From Puccinia triticina (lineage: Eukaryota; Basidiomycota; Pucciniomycetes; Pucciniales; Pucciniaceae), in contig NC_070560.1 in NCBI RefSeq assembly GCF_026914185.1, positions 5,509,501 through 5,573,500 on the forward strand: 64,000 nt of DNA. The letters are read 5' to 3'. The notes beneath the pieces were generated by a model, which saw nothing but the letters and a program-made list of their open reading frames with translations, was not told where the DNA came from and ran no database searches. Positions 54,805 through 64,000 of this stretch are shown piece after piece; positions within the stretch are counted from its first letter, which is position 1; each line of letters begins with the position of its first letter. A program made the translations under genes and the position numbers.

Positions 54805-56229
54805 CGTCCTGGCGGCGCTGATCTCTGCGGTGTAATGTTCTGGGAGAGAAAGGGGCTTGCCAGCTGCTTTGGAGAATGATTGCGGAGAAACTTTATTGGA
54901 CTCACATTATGGGGGCGGTAAAACACACACCCCTTGTCACAAATCCTAGCTTTCCCCATCATGGCCCTTGACCCTCTGTTGAAGATTTTTGCGGAGTGGG
55001 CAATACAGCCAAAGCAGTAGCAAAATTGTTGGCGGGGTCAGCGGGGTTCCATTCAGGTTGCGGAGGGGCGGGATTCCAGTTGGGGTGCGGAGTACTATCT
55101 ATGGGGAGAACAAGCTTGCCAGCTGTTTCAGGGAGTATGGATGAGGGTAGTCTATCAAATTCACATTGTGGGGGCGGTAAAACACACACCCCCTTGTCAC
55201 AAATCCTAGCTTTCCCCATCATGGGCCCTTGGCCCTCTGTTGAGGATGTTTTCAGAGTGGACAAAACTGTGGAGGCAGTTGCACTGTTGGAGGGTGCGGG
55301 TGGTCCAGTCAATTTGGTGTCCATGTTTGCAGACCCATGGCATCCCAAGGATGCCGTTGTATGTCTCTTTCAGTTGGGTGATGATGAACTTTGATGGGCG
55401 GTGTGGAACTCTCACGCAACAGGTAAGTAGAGCTTGGAGGGGAATAAGTAATGTATCACGGATAATGACATGTTACAAGGGTGCTTGAAAGGCTTCCCTC
55501 CTGTAATAAGCTGTTGGGAGTGCACTAGATTTAAAGTGTGGCACAATCTTCTGAAGATTTTTAGTCTAAAATAAGTTGCTTGTTTAACCTTGTAGGTGTT
55601 TGAGAATTGAGGCAATTTTTAGAAGAGGGCAAATTTAGAAGAGTTCAATTTTTGAAGGGGGCAATTTATGAAGCTAATATTTTGAAGTGATGAATGCTTT
55701 ATATGTAAATGTATAAACTAATGCAGACATGGGGAAAAGAAACAAGAAGGGGCAAGGAAGTCCTCCTTTTATAGAGGAAAACTCGTCTGAGAGTGATTCT
55801 TAGATGTGTGAAATAATAAGCAGTGTGAAATAATAATAAGAAGCTGTGAAAGAAGAATTTAATATAGTGTGAAAAGATAGCTACTTTGGGAAAGCTGTAC
55901 TGTGTGTAGTAAAAAATATACCACATTAGGAAGGTGTTGTGAAATAAAATACTCCTGGCTTTCACCCTAATTACTTAGACTATATTTAAGCTTTAAATTA
56001 TAACTGGATTAGGAATTTGATATGTAGAGATGATCATATCTGTGACGTGTGAAGACAAAACCTAGTATTTATGTATAGATGAAAAACCAGCTAATGGGGG
56101 CGCTTTTTGATGAAGAAGTTTCACAGAAAAATGTATGTAACATCTTAGAACATGTTCACATTGTAACATCCACGCTTTTTGAGTATGTATCTTGCTAAAA
56201 GTTATATGTAATATGTAATTTAATACTAT

Positions 56230-56440
56230 TTCAATGAAGTACTGCTTTGATTGATCTTACCACAGCGGGGTTCTTCATTCAATTTCAGGGTCAGGTCAAT
56301 CTCATAAGCCGCTTGGGATGTGTATCCATCAAATCCCAAGACAGTCCGCCTTGAGGCGGTGGCGTTGCAGAGTAATCCCGCGACGGCGGTGTAGGATTCA
56401 CTCAACACATCTGGGTCGCTCCAGAATCAACCAGGAAGGA
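56230..56440 (-). pseudogene. Ty3/gypsy protease fragment
   Basis: FLVDSGAT at about 56440-56417 (minus) is the aspartic-protease active-site motif. A frameshift follows within about five codons; LSESYTAVAGLL...FDGYTSQ and EIDLTLKL continue in another frame until the AT-rich insertion. Confidence 0.8.
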
Positions 56441-56571
56441 GGCAGGGGGTAAGGGGATCTAGGGTGTGGCTCTGGGAGTTGTGATGGTGCAAGAAATGAA
56501 ACATTGGGGATCAATTTTATTTCCCTTTAAAGTTTGACTAGCACCAATACTACAAGACAACTCCGCCGCAC

Positions 56572-57607
56572 TCAGGAAAGGCACAACCTTCATTCCTGAG
56601 CACCTCGATTTTTTGACGAGTTGGCCTGGCCTTTTCCGCCTTTATCTGCTGGTCCGCCTCCGCCTATTGCCACCATCCCTTCCACTACATAGTTGGCGGA
56701 TCTGATCCTCTATTGCTGCAATCCTGGCGTCCCCGCGGCCTTTTCCCTTCTTGGTCAAACAGCCACGGGATATGTGGCCCTGTACTCCGCATTGGAAACA
56801 GAGTCCTTCCCGCATCATCTGGGCCTTCTCGGAGTTGGAGAGTCATCCCTTTAACACCAATAGGTCCATGGTGTCAGGGTTGATCTTCTGTTTGGCTGGC
56901 GCTGTTCCAGTCCCCGCTCCCCTCATTGCCATGCTGAGCTCTAGTGCTAAGCTAGCAACATCATTAATAGTTGCAAATGCGGTGCAGGAAACGATGAGCC
57001 CCATCTGGATGTCCCACTTCAGGCCCTGGCGGTACTGGCTTACCAGGGTGGGGATTTCCCATCCTGCTGCGGAAGCGTGCTGGACAAAGGTGTGGGTGTA
57101 GTCCACCACGGACCCGGTCTGCTTCAGCACTTGAAGAGCTTGTTCCGCCTTTGTCTTCTTTTCCAGGTCAAAAAACATGGCCTGGAAGGACGCCGAGAAC
57201 TCCGCGTAAGTCAGGGTGGGCGGGTCCGCTGCCGGCTGGTCAAGGAACGGGGCAGCCCATACGTCCGTGGTTCTGGTCATGTACAAAGACACAAATAGGA
57301 TTTGTGTTGAGTCAGTTGGGAACATGGCCTTGTTCAAGGTCATGTAGATGCTGACCTGTCAGGCAAACGTCTCCGCTGCCGTTCTGCATTTGCCATTGAA
57401 CTTGTTGGGTTGGGCAACCTTGGGGGCCTTGGTTGCGGCTATCTCTGCTCCGGCGGTTGGTAGGGGTGGGGGGGGGGATGGGTTCTGCTTGCGGAGTGCG
57501 TCCTCCAACTTGGCCTTGGCCTGGCGGCGTTTTTTCTCCTCTTTGTCGGCCTTCTTGGTGATGTTGGCCAGTTGTTGTCGGAGTTTGGCGGCTTTGGAGG
57601 CGTCCAT
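56572..57607 (-). pseudogene. Ty3/gypsy gag with CCHC zinc knuckle, three stops
   Basis: It starts at an ATG at 57607 (MDASKAAKLRQQLANITKKA, a coiled-coil-like N-terminus). The capsid-like core includes FLDQPAADPPTLTYAEFS and SQYRQGLKWDIQ. The zinc knuckle CFQCGVQGHISRGC lies near 56762-56803. In-frame stops occur after AETFA (TGA), after LLVLKG (TGA) and after RRTSR (TAA). Each can be explained by a single C-to-T change in CGA or CAA. Confidence 0.87.
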
Positions 57608-57777
57608 TGAAAGGGTTGGGTGTGATGTCGGAGCGGGATATTCAAGGTTTCAAAGAGTGGAGTCAGGTTTCTGAGAGCGGAGTGCGGGATATTCAAGGTT
57701 TTGGAGGCGGAGCAATCTGGTTCTTGTTGGTCTGTTGGGTTCTTAGTCTTTGTCTCCATGAAGTAGATCCTGCAATA

Positions 57778-58035
57778 TGTTATGGTCTATTCTAGGGAGA
57801 GGAAGATGGATTCTGGGGTCTGGGGTTCTGGGGGTTCTGGATCCAAGATGGTAGATTGCAGGATGAGGAAGGGGGTCTGGGGTTCTGGGGGTTCTGGATC
57901 CAAGATGGTAGATTGCAGGATGAGGAAGAGGCTTAGATCTCCAGCCTCTCGAGCCTTGAGTATGGTCCGTGACATGTACGTGTAGTCTATGTACATGTGA
58001 GTCTGCGCTGTGGAGCCCGCGCTACGGGTCATAAC
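57778..58035 (-). repeat. Ty3/gypsy 5' LTR (258 bp)
   Basis: The coding-strand ends are TGTTATGACCCG and GACCATAACA, the TG...CA inverted termini of LTRs. It contains a ~59-bp unit twice in tandem (GGTCTGGGGTTCTGGGGGTT... GATTGCAGGATGAGGAAG). No second LTR was found in the window. Confidence 0.8.
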
Positions 58036-58088
58036 ACTTGGCTTTCAACATTGTTTCAAAAGTGCAAGCAAGGGTGAAAGCGCTGCGC

Positions 58089-58510
58089 TTCAAAAAGCGC
58101 AGCGCAGCGGTTTTTCTGGCCGCTGCGCTGCGCTGAAAGTAGCGGCCCCGCCCGCTGCGCTACTGCTTTTTGGGTCTGGCAAGAAGCGGGGACCCACTAC
58201 TTTCAGCGGTAGCGCAGCGGAACCATCGCTGCGCTACCGCTTTTTGACCTGGCCGCGTAGCGCTCCCCCGCTGCCATTCAAAAAAGCGCAGCGCAGCTGT
58301 TTTGGTGGCCGCTGCGCGGCGCTGAAAGGAGCGGTCGCGTCCGCTGCGCTACCGCTTTTTGGGTTGGGGAAAAAGCGGGCCCCCGCTATTTTCAGCGGTA
58401 GCGCAGCGGGACTGGCCCTGCGCTACCGCTTTTTGGGCTGACCGCGCAGCGGTTCCCCGCTGCGCTGCGCTAAAAGACCGCTTTTTTGTAGCGCAGAGCA
58501 GCGTTTCAGC
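58089..58510. repeat. AGCGCAGCG-rich array, about two 190-bp units
   Basis: Two consecutive units start CAAAAAGCGCAGCGCAGC at about 58089 and 58279. Each runs through GGCCGCTGCGC, CGCTGCGCTAC(C/T)GCTTTTTGGG and TTTCAGCGGTAGCGCAGCGG. The text is full of short palindromes and would fold strongly. It is related in wording to 20048-20129 and 24905-25210. Confidence 0.75.
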
Positions 58511-58527
58511 CTTGGTGCAAGACAAAC

Positions 58528-59092
58528 ATGAAAACCCATCAGATATCTGCCCTAAAATTCCTCCTTGAGAATGAAGATGCTCAGAACAACAAGCCAGAAT
58601 CCTTGTGGTACCACCATGACAAAGCCTGGCTTTGCAGCTACTTTGAAGAAGATTTGAATTCTAGCACGGAGGAACGGAATGACAACAGGTCTCAGGGATC
58701 AATACTAGCTGATAATATGGGATTGGCAAAGACGTTAACAGCCCTTGCGTTTATTCTGGCAACAAGTAACAGCGGAAGAAGTTTCCTACAAGCTGATCCC
58801 AACAAACAATCTGCAGCTACACTAGTCATCTGCCCTCTTGCAACCCTTTCAAATTGGAAAAACAAAATTGATCTCCATTTCAGAGATCACACAATCCCTC
58901 ATGAGGTTTTCCATGGAGACAATTGGAAGAGCCTTAATAGAGAAGACCTACAGTCAACAATGCTGATTTTGACAACTTACAAAATGATTGGAACAAGTGG
59001 TAACAAGAAACACCCCAACCAGCACAACATTGGATCTCTAGATCTGTTCTGGTTCAGGATAGTATTGGACAAAGCCCAGTAAGTGAAATGAA
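58528..59092 (+). pseudogene. SNF2-family helicase fragment (Rad5/HLTF-like)
   Basis: From ATG 58528 the frame reads HQISALKFLLENE, a pre-helicase region, ILADNMGLAKTLTALAFI (motif I), TLVICPLATLSNWKNKI (motif Ia) and FRIVLDKAQ (motif II), then ends at a TAA overlapping a GTAAGT donor near 59081. The Walker A motif is usually DEMGLGKT, here DNMGLAKT; motif II is usually DEAH/DEAQ, here DKAQ. I found no continuing exon. The changed ATP-binding residues, truncation and position beside the AGCG array suggest a captured, dead fragment. Confidence 0.75.
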
Positions 59093-60063
59093 TGATGTGG
59101 AAAATTGCCATACATGGTGCTGATTTATTTTTATGATGAAACCAATACAATACACATATTGGTATTGGATTGGTTTGAGCTGCTATAAATTTTATTGGTA
59201 TTGGATTGGTCACCAACATGATCCAATCAATGTGGATTAGTTTTCTGATATGATAAAATCTGACCAATACTTGGTGTATTGCTGGGATTGGACACTGGAT
59301 CAAGACTGACACAGTTACCTTATTTTAAATATGACACCAACTGTATCATTTTATTCTTTTTTTTTTTGATATGATACATGGTATCAAATTAGTTTGTATT
59401 CAATACAAGACACAGTATTGGATTGGATTGATTTCACTGTTGTTACCAGTATCTGAGCTTTGGTCACAAAATCAGCAGTTCAAAATGTTTTATCCATTTG
59501 AAAGTCATGAAGATGGTGTTGGATACCATCAGCCAACTTTCAATGGATAATTTGGCCTACTCAGAATTTCTTTAAGCTTTTTTGAGATATCACCAGATGA
59601 AATTTGATTAACTTTTCAGTAACTACCCACTTTTGCAGGTACCAACAAACCTTTGGATCATGAAGGGTGAGGGTGCTCCATTTTAGCAAGGATTCATATC
59701 TGCACCAGCCACTGGTTTCTGCAAAGGCACACAGGTACCTGCTGAAGTGTGGCAGGTGCCAATGGGTGCAAAATGACCATCCAGAAAAGCAATGCTTCAA
59801 TATGGCAAACAAGAATTATGGGACCAAAGCCAAGAGGGTTCCCTCTATGGAAAATCTCATGGCATGTCAGTTTTCTTGATAGTTTGGTAGTTATCAAAAA
59901 AGCCACAAAAATTGGAAGCTTTGAGGTCATGGCTGGGACCTGGACTGTGCTCATGACACACACCCTTTTTGCTTTATAGCATTTGGCTTTATGGACAGGT
60001 TGCAAAGCTTCTGTTTTTGCAGGGAATTTAGATATCTATTCTGACCCTGTTTGTGAGTGTGAC
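59093..60063. other. Stretch without a supported gene
   Basis: A degenerate ACCAATACAATACC / GGTATTGGATTGG repeat lies at about 59140-59440, with related words on both strands. No coding feature was recognised. Confidence 0.4.
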
Positions 60064-60614
60064 TAGGCATGGCAATCAGGCAGTTTTGGGCCGCCAGTGG
60101 GCTGCCTGTGTTGGTTTGCAGAATTACCAGGCGGGTCAGGCTGGGTCAGTTTGTCTCAAACTGCTGCCCAACCCAAACCCCCCTGTTTAGCTTGCAGGCA
60201 TCTGAATCTGTTGAGCCCACAGGTCACAGGCCTCATCCAGATAACCAAAAAAAGTGAAATGATGCATGCAACTCCATTTGATGATTAATGTGTATGCCAA
60301 TATGCCCAGTGTTGGAACATGTCATTTCAACAGGCGGGGAAAGATGTTGAAGTCAAATTGTGGGTGTCAAATGGTGCTACAGGGTCAAAAACTCTGCCAT
60401 TCATGGCAGACCACTCAACAGGGGGCTGCCGGGGCAGACTGTGGGTTGGCCCAACGGGCGCCTAGCGGGCTGTCCAAGCCTTCCCAGTCTCAGTTGCAGG
60501 TTTGTTGGGTTGGGCCAAGCTTACAAATTTCCCCAAAATCCCAACCCAAACCCCGCCCTGAACCTAGACGGGTTCAAGCAGCCCGCCGGCCACCCCACCT
60601 GATTTCCCTGCCTA
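60064..60614. mobile_element. 551-bp hAT-like non-autonomous element
   Basis: Inverted ends TAGGCATGGCAATCAGG (left) and TAGGCAGGGAAATCAGG (right, inverted) differ at two of 17 positions. The 8-bp flanks AGTGTGAC and AGTGAGGG match at five positions, a decayed duplication. The interior repeats CCAACCC/GGGTTGGG and GCGGGCTG words, as in the hAT-type element at 1896. Non-coding. Confidence 0.72.
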
Positions 60615-61466
60615 AGTGAGGGGTGATAAATGTGGAGAATTAAAGGGAAATCTGTGTGGAAACAGTTTATATCACATTTCACAAAATAGAAATTATTGGA
60701 GGCTTTCCTGGTGGCTAAAATTGATTATTTTGAGGGAAAGGCTAAACATTTTGATGAGAGTGGGTTTTGACCAGAAAAGCTCTAAATTGAGCCATCCCTC
60801 CACTTATCACACAACAACCGGGGCCTTAGTTAGTTTAGGAGGGTTTGCAGCAGTCATTAGTGAAACTTTATAGCTGATTGTAAGTTTCCACTGTCTTTCT
60901 ACATGAAGAAGTTGTTTTTCTGGTCAGTCATCCAGAGTATTGCCTGCAGTTTTTGCTTATAGGAGGTTGTGGTGGGAAGCTCCCCTTTGGAAGCAATTGG
61001 CCCTGCTGAAGGGTGGATGAGCAGACATTTGTGCTGCGAGAATGAGCCAATTAGTTATGTACATACACTTTCCTTCCTGGTGTTCTTTGGGGGGGGGGGG
61101 GGGGGGGGGGTTCTGGCTTACATAAGGCTTGAGCAGAAAACTCTTCAAGCGCCGGCGTCGGCTACCAACAACAAACGCACTCCCAACGAACAAGAAGAAG
61201 AACAAGAACAAGAAGAACAAGAAGAACAAGAACAAGAAGAAGATGGAACAGACTACGACAAGCCGAGTAAGCACACACTAGCACTAGCACTAGCACTAGC
61301 ACAAACGCCTCAGAAGACTGACCCTGCGGGACGAGGACAGTTACCAGGCTACGAGCAGCAGCATGTCGACAGCGCTCATCCCCCGCCAACAAACAACCAC
61401 ACCCACAACCCAGACGACGACGACGACGAAGAGCAGGCTGAAGAGGATGGCCAGTATCCTCGACCG
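60615..61466. other. Region upstream of the phosphatase gene
   Basis: It contains a run of about 22 G near 61090-61112, an AACAAGAAG repeat (61187-61250) and an ACTAGC repeat (61278-61302). The phosphatase reading frame stays open through it, so some may be coding, but the composition suggests 5' leader and promoter. Confidence 0.4.
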
Positions 61467-63665
61467 ATGAACGACCCTTTCGCAGAGATCGAGGGCCGCT
61501 GGAGGGAAGCCAGCAGCAAGGCCCCCAGCAGCTTAAACAGCCAGCTGCCCCACTCAAACGAACACCTCCTCAACCAGCTCGGCCACTTCTCCTTCTCAAA
61601 CAACCCACACCCAGCCGAGGCCCCCAAGCACGCCCACCCCAGCTTCAACCCACCCCTGTCGATGAACCTGCTCAGCATGCGAAGAGCCGACCACCAGCCC
61701 CCGCTCTTCCGCCCGCCATCCTCCGCCTCCGCAAACAAGAACTCCTTCTCCTCCACCGACCTCGCCCTCGACCATCTCCCCCGCACCAGGCTCTCCAGCT
61801 TCTCCACCGAACTCGAGCCCATCTCTGCCAGCCCCACCTCCCCCAACTCGCCCTACACATTCTCAACCGACCACCACATCCAACCACAACAGCAACACTA
61901 CCAACCCCCGCCCGCCTCCAACCCCCCTCGCGCATCGCGTGTCTCCCTGCCCACCTCCCAATGGCCCCCACTCAACCTGTCCTCCTCCTCCTCCTCCTCC
62001 TTCTCCTCCTCCGACGACGGCCTCCTGCTCCGAAGAGCCTCCTCCTCCTCCCTCGCCAGTGTCGCCAGCGTCGCCAGCTCGACCAACGGCCTCAAGGCCC
62101 GCCGTGGCCTCACCAAGCCCCTCTCCCTATCCCTCGCCGTCCCCCAAGCCAACAACAGCAACCATCATCACCATCAGCAACAGTCTAACGTCCCCCAAGC
62201 CCTGGCCACCCCGCTCAGAGCGAGACACGAGACGAACAGCAGCAACAACAACATCAATTCCAAGACCTCCGTCTTCTCGCGCTCCCTGCCCCCCTCGCCT
62301 CGGCTCGGTGACCTCGGCCAAGCCCGGGCCCAGTTCGTGGGCATCAAGGCCAACGTCACCGGCGGCCTGTCCATGAAGCGACGCACCTCGATCCCCCGGC
62401 TCTCGCTGGGCGGGATCAGCTCGACGGACACCTCGAGGGGGTACGACCCCGTCCGGCTCATCGGCCGGAACAACGAGAGCGTCATGAACACGCCCGTCCA
62501 GCTGCACTTCGACCCGGTGGCTGCGGGCGAAGGCCGCCAGGAGCTGATGAGCTCGCAGGCGGGGGTGGGTGGGAAGGGACACATCGAGGTGCCGAGCGAG
62601 CTGACGGAGACGTTCCCGTATGAATACGGGCCCAAAGAGGTGCTCCCGGACGTCTTCCTGGGCTCGGAACAGAACGCACGCGACGGCAACCTGCTCTCGT
62701 CCATGGGCTTCGGGCTGATCATCAATGTGGCCAAGGAGGTCGAGTGTCCCTGGGAGCCCACCTCGTCCCCCGCGCCCATCGAGCACCTCTGGCCCACGCC
62801 CCTCCAGCAGCAGCAGCAGCCCAGGAAACGCGGCCTGATGGTCCGCCCGACGGCCTCGACCCCCAATCTGAAGCGCTCCTTCGAGGGCAAGATCCGCGTC
62901 AGTCTCCCCGAACAGCCCTCCCCCCACCACCACTACCAACCCGCCTCCTCCTCCTCGTCGAGTCCGTTCCAGATGAAACGGCTCGACGCCGACCGCAAGA
63001 CCTCCCGCCCCTCCCTGGACTACATCAAGCTTCCCTGGTCGCACGACCAGGACGGCCTGGCGGAGATCTTCAACGGCTCCGAGGTCTTCGCGCTCATCGA
63101 CCGCGCTCGCGAACGCAGACTCAAGACCCTCGTCCATTGCCAGTGCGGCGTCTCGCGCTCCGCTACCTTCGTCATCGGCTACTGCATGCGCGAGGCCGTT
63201 TTCCATCCTGATAAGCTACAGCTCTCGGGAAGGATGCATGATGCGTACTCTTTCGTCAAGGAGAAGTCGCCCTGGGCTGGGCCCAACATGGTACATCCCT
63301 TCTCTCCCTCCTCTCCTCATCCGCCCGACCTCTAACTCTTATTGTTCCTTGAACAGGGGCTGATTTATCAGCTGATCGAGTACGAGAAAGTGTTGTCGAA
63401 GGCGCGCCGAGACGTAGTTGAAGAAGAAGACGAAGAAGAGGAGGCGGAGGAGGAGGACGAAGGGCGCGGGAGGATGGACGGGGTGGACGAGGCTGGAGCC
63501 GGGCGCGGCCCCGACGCGGCCGGCGAGAGGCAGGCGGAAGGGCGGGTGGACGAGGAGGACGCGGACTCAGAGATGGCCGACCTCGACCACACCCTCCACA
63601 ACCCCCCCACGCCTACGCTCCTCTACACCCCCTCCACCAACCCGCTCGACACCCTCGCCAGCTGA
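61467..63665 (+). CDS. Dual-specificity (MAP kinase) phosphatase, Msg5-like
   Basis: It dephosphorylates Tyr and Thr in MAP-kinase activation loops. Exons: 61467-63290 and 63357-63665; 710 residues if translation starts at MNDPFAEI. The N-terminal ~375 residues are Ser/Pro/Asn/His-rich and disordered, as in yeast Msg5. The catalytic domain runs from EVLPDVFLGSEQNA, through INVAKEVECPW, a ~90-residue insertion, and YIKLPWSHDQ to the signature VHCQCGVSRSA with nucleophile Cys558 (codon 63138-63140) and its Arg. The C-terminal exon ends in a long Glu/Asp-rich tail. The frame is open further upstream through a G run and a Glu/Gln repeat, so an earlier start is possible; I chose the first ATG after these rep-like tracts. 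VHCQCG in place of VHCxAG is normal for the Msg5 group. Confidence 0.88.
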
Positions 63666-63935
63666 TCCCCTCGGCCCCCCTTCCGTTCCGCGCCGAACGC
63701 CGTCCTCCTTCTGCATCGGCTTGGACCGTCCTGGTGATCGCCGTCGTCTGGTTATTTTTCCCTCTCTTTCTCTCGCGCCCTCTGTCTCTTTCTTCCTCTC
63801 AATCACGCGGCCGTCTCTGTCTCCTGCCCTGCCCTCTTTCTCTCGCCTCTCATCTCTCGCCCGCGCCCTCTCTAATGCCCCAGCCGCTCCCCCAAACAGA
63901 CATTTGTTCCTCTCCGTCTCGTCTTTAAACATATA

Positions 63936-63938
<3 letters not shown>

Positions 63939-63983
<45 letters not shown>
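63939..63983. repeat. (TA)n microsatellite
   Basis: It is an uninterrupted TA run of about 45 bases downstream of the phosphatase gene. Confidence 0.95.
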
Positions 63984-63985
<2 letters not shown>

Positions 63986-64000
63986 GATTGTTTTCCGATT

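Larger units (their letters stand above)
54206..58035 (-). mobile_element. Decayed, 3'-truncated Ty3/gypsy LTR retrotransposon
   Basis: Reading leftward: a 258-bp 5' LTR, gag with a zinc knuckle, protease and the N-terminal part of reverse transcriptase, then truncation next to an inverted copy of the 315-bp repeat. RNase H, integrase and the 3' LTR are absent. An AT-rich segment (about 55425-56262) without retroelement content interrupts the protease region, and a ~90-bp piece is duplicated 265 bp apart (54897-54985 and 55162-55252). Frameshifts and stops occur throughout. Confidence 0.88.

Noticed and set aside
61376..63206. Long minus-strand frames antisense to the phosphatase
   Set aside because: They arise from GC-rich codons of the plus-strand gene; no domain is recognisable.

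Overview
The window looks like nuclear DNA of a basidiomycete, most likely a rust fungus (Pucciniales). Supporting this: genes are cut by many 55-150 base introns with GTRNGT donors and CTNAC-type branch sites; moderately GC-rich gene islands lie in AT-richer, repeat-filled DNA; there are many small non-autonomous DNA transposons plus Copia and Ty3/gypsy elements; and several genes encode apparently secreted proteins with no known domain. The species assignment is inference. No rRNA gene, CRISPR array or bacterial-type operon was seen.

Five conserved genes were assembled exon by exon: INO80 chromatin remodeller (6391-12476, +, 12 exons), YAH1-type mitochondrial ferredoxin (13502-14538, +, 6 exons), a GH47 alpha-mannosidase (18613-15347, -, 13 exons), the GATOR2/SEACAT subunit MIOS/Sea4 (34976-30620, -, 8 exons) and an Msg5-like dual-specificity phosphatase (61467-63665, +, 2 exons). 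They serve separate housekeeping roles (chromatin, Fe-S and heme synthesis, N-glycan trimming, TORC1 nutrient signalling, MAP-kinase control) and form no pathway together.

Four genes with predicted signal peptides are spread among the repeats: a partial one at the left edge (338-1, -), a 635-residue protein (29089-26747, -), a conserved fungal secreted protein often labelled 'ribosomal protein S17-like' (46187-44759, -) and a 278-residue protein (48674-47566, -). The 635- and 278-residue proteins have no recognised domain and are the most interesting lineage-specific candidates. They appear only after splicing.

The rest is mostly repeats. A 4.7-kb Copia element (20135-24836) has two LTRs that read as identical and a perfect 5-bp target duplication, but it lacks gag and carries a substitution in the reverse-transcriptase active site. 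A decayed Ty3/gypsy element occupies about 54206-58035. Small elements include two 406/551-bp hAT-type elements, a 146-bp MITE family with five copies, PIF-like, pogo/Tc1-like and foldback MITEs, tRNA-like insertions, and tandem arrays. Two pseudogene regions (SNF2 helicase fragment at 58528; a two-part rust-type gene at 41551-43500) show frameshifts, stops or motif loss.
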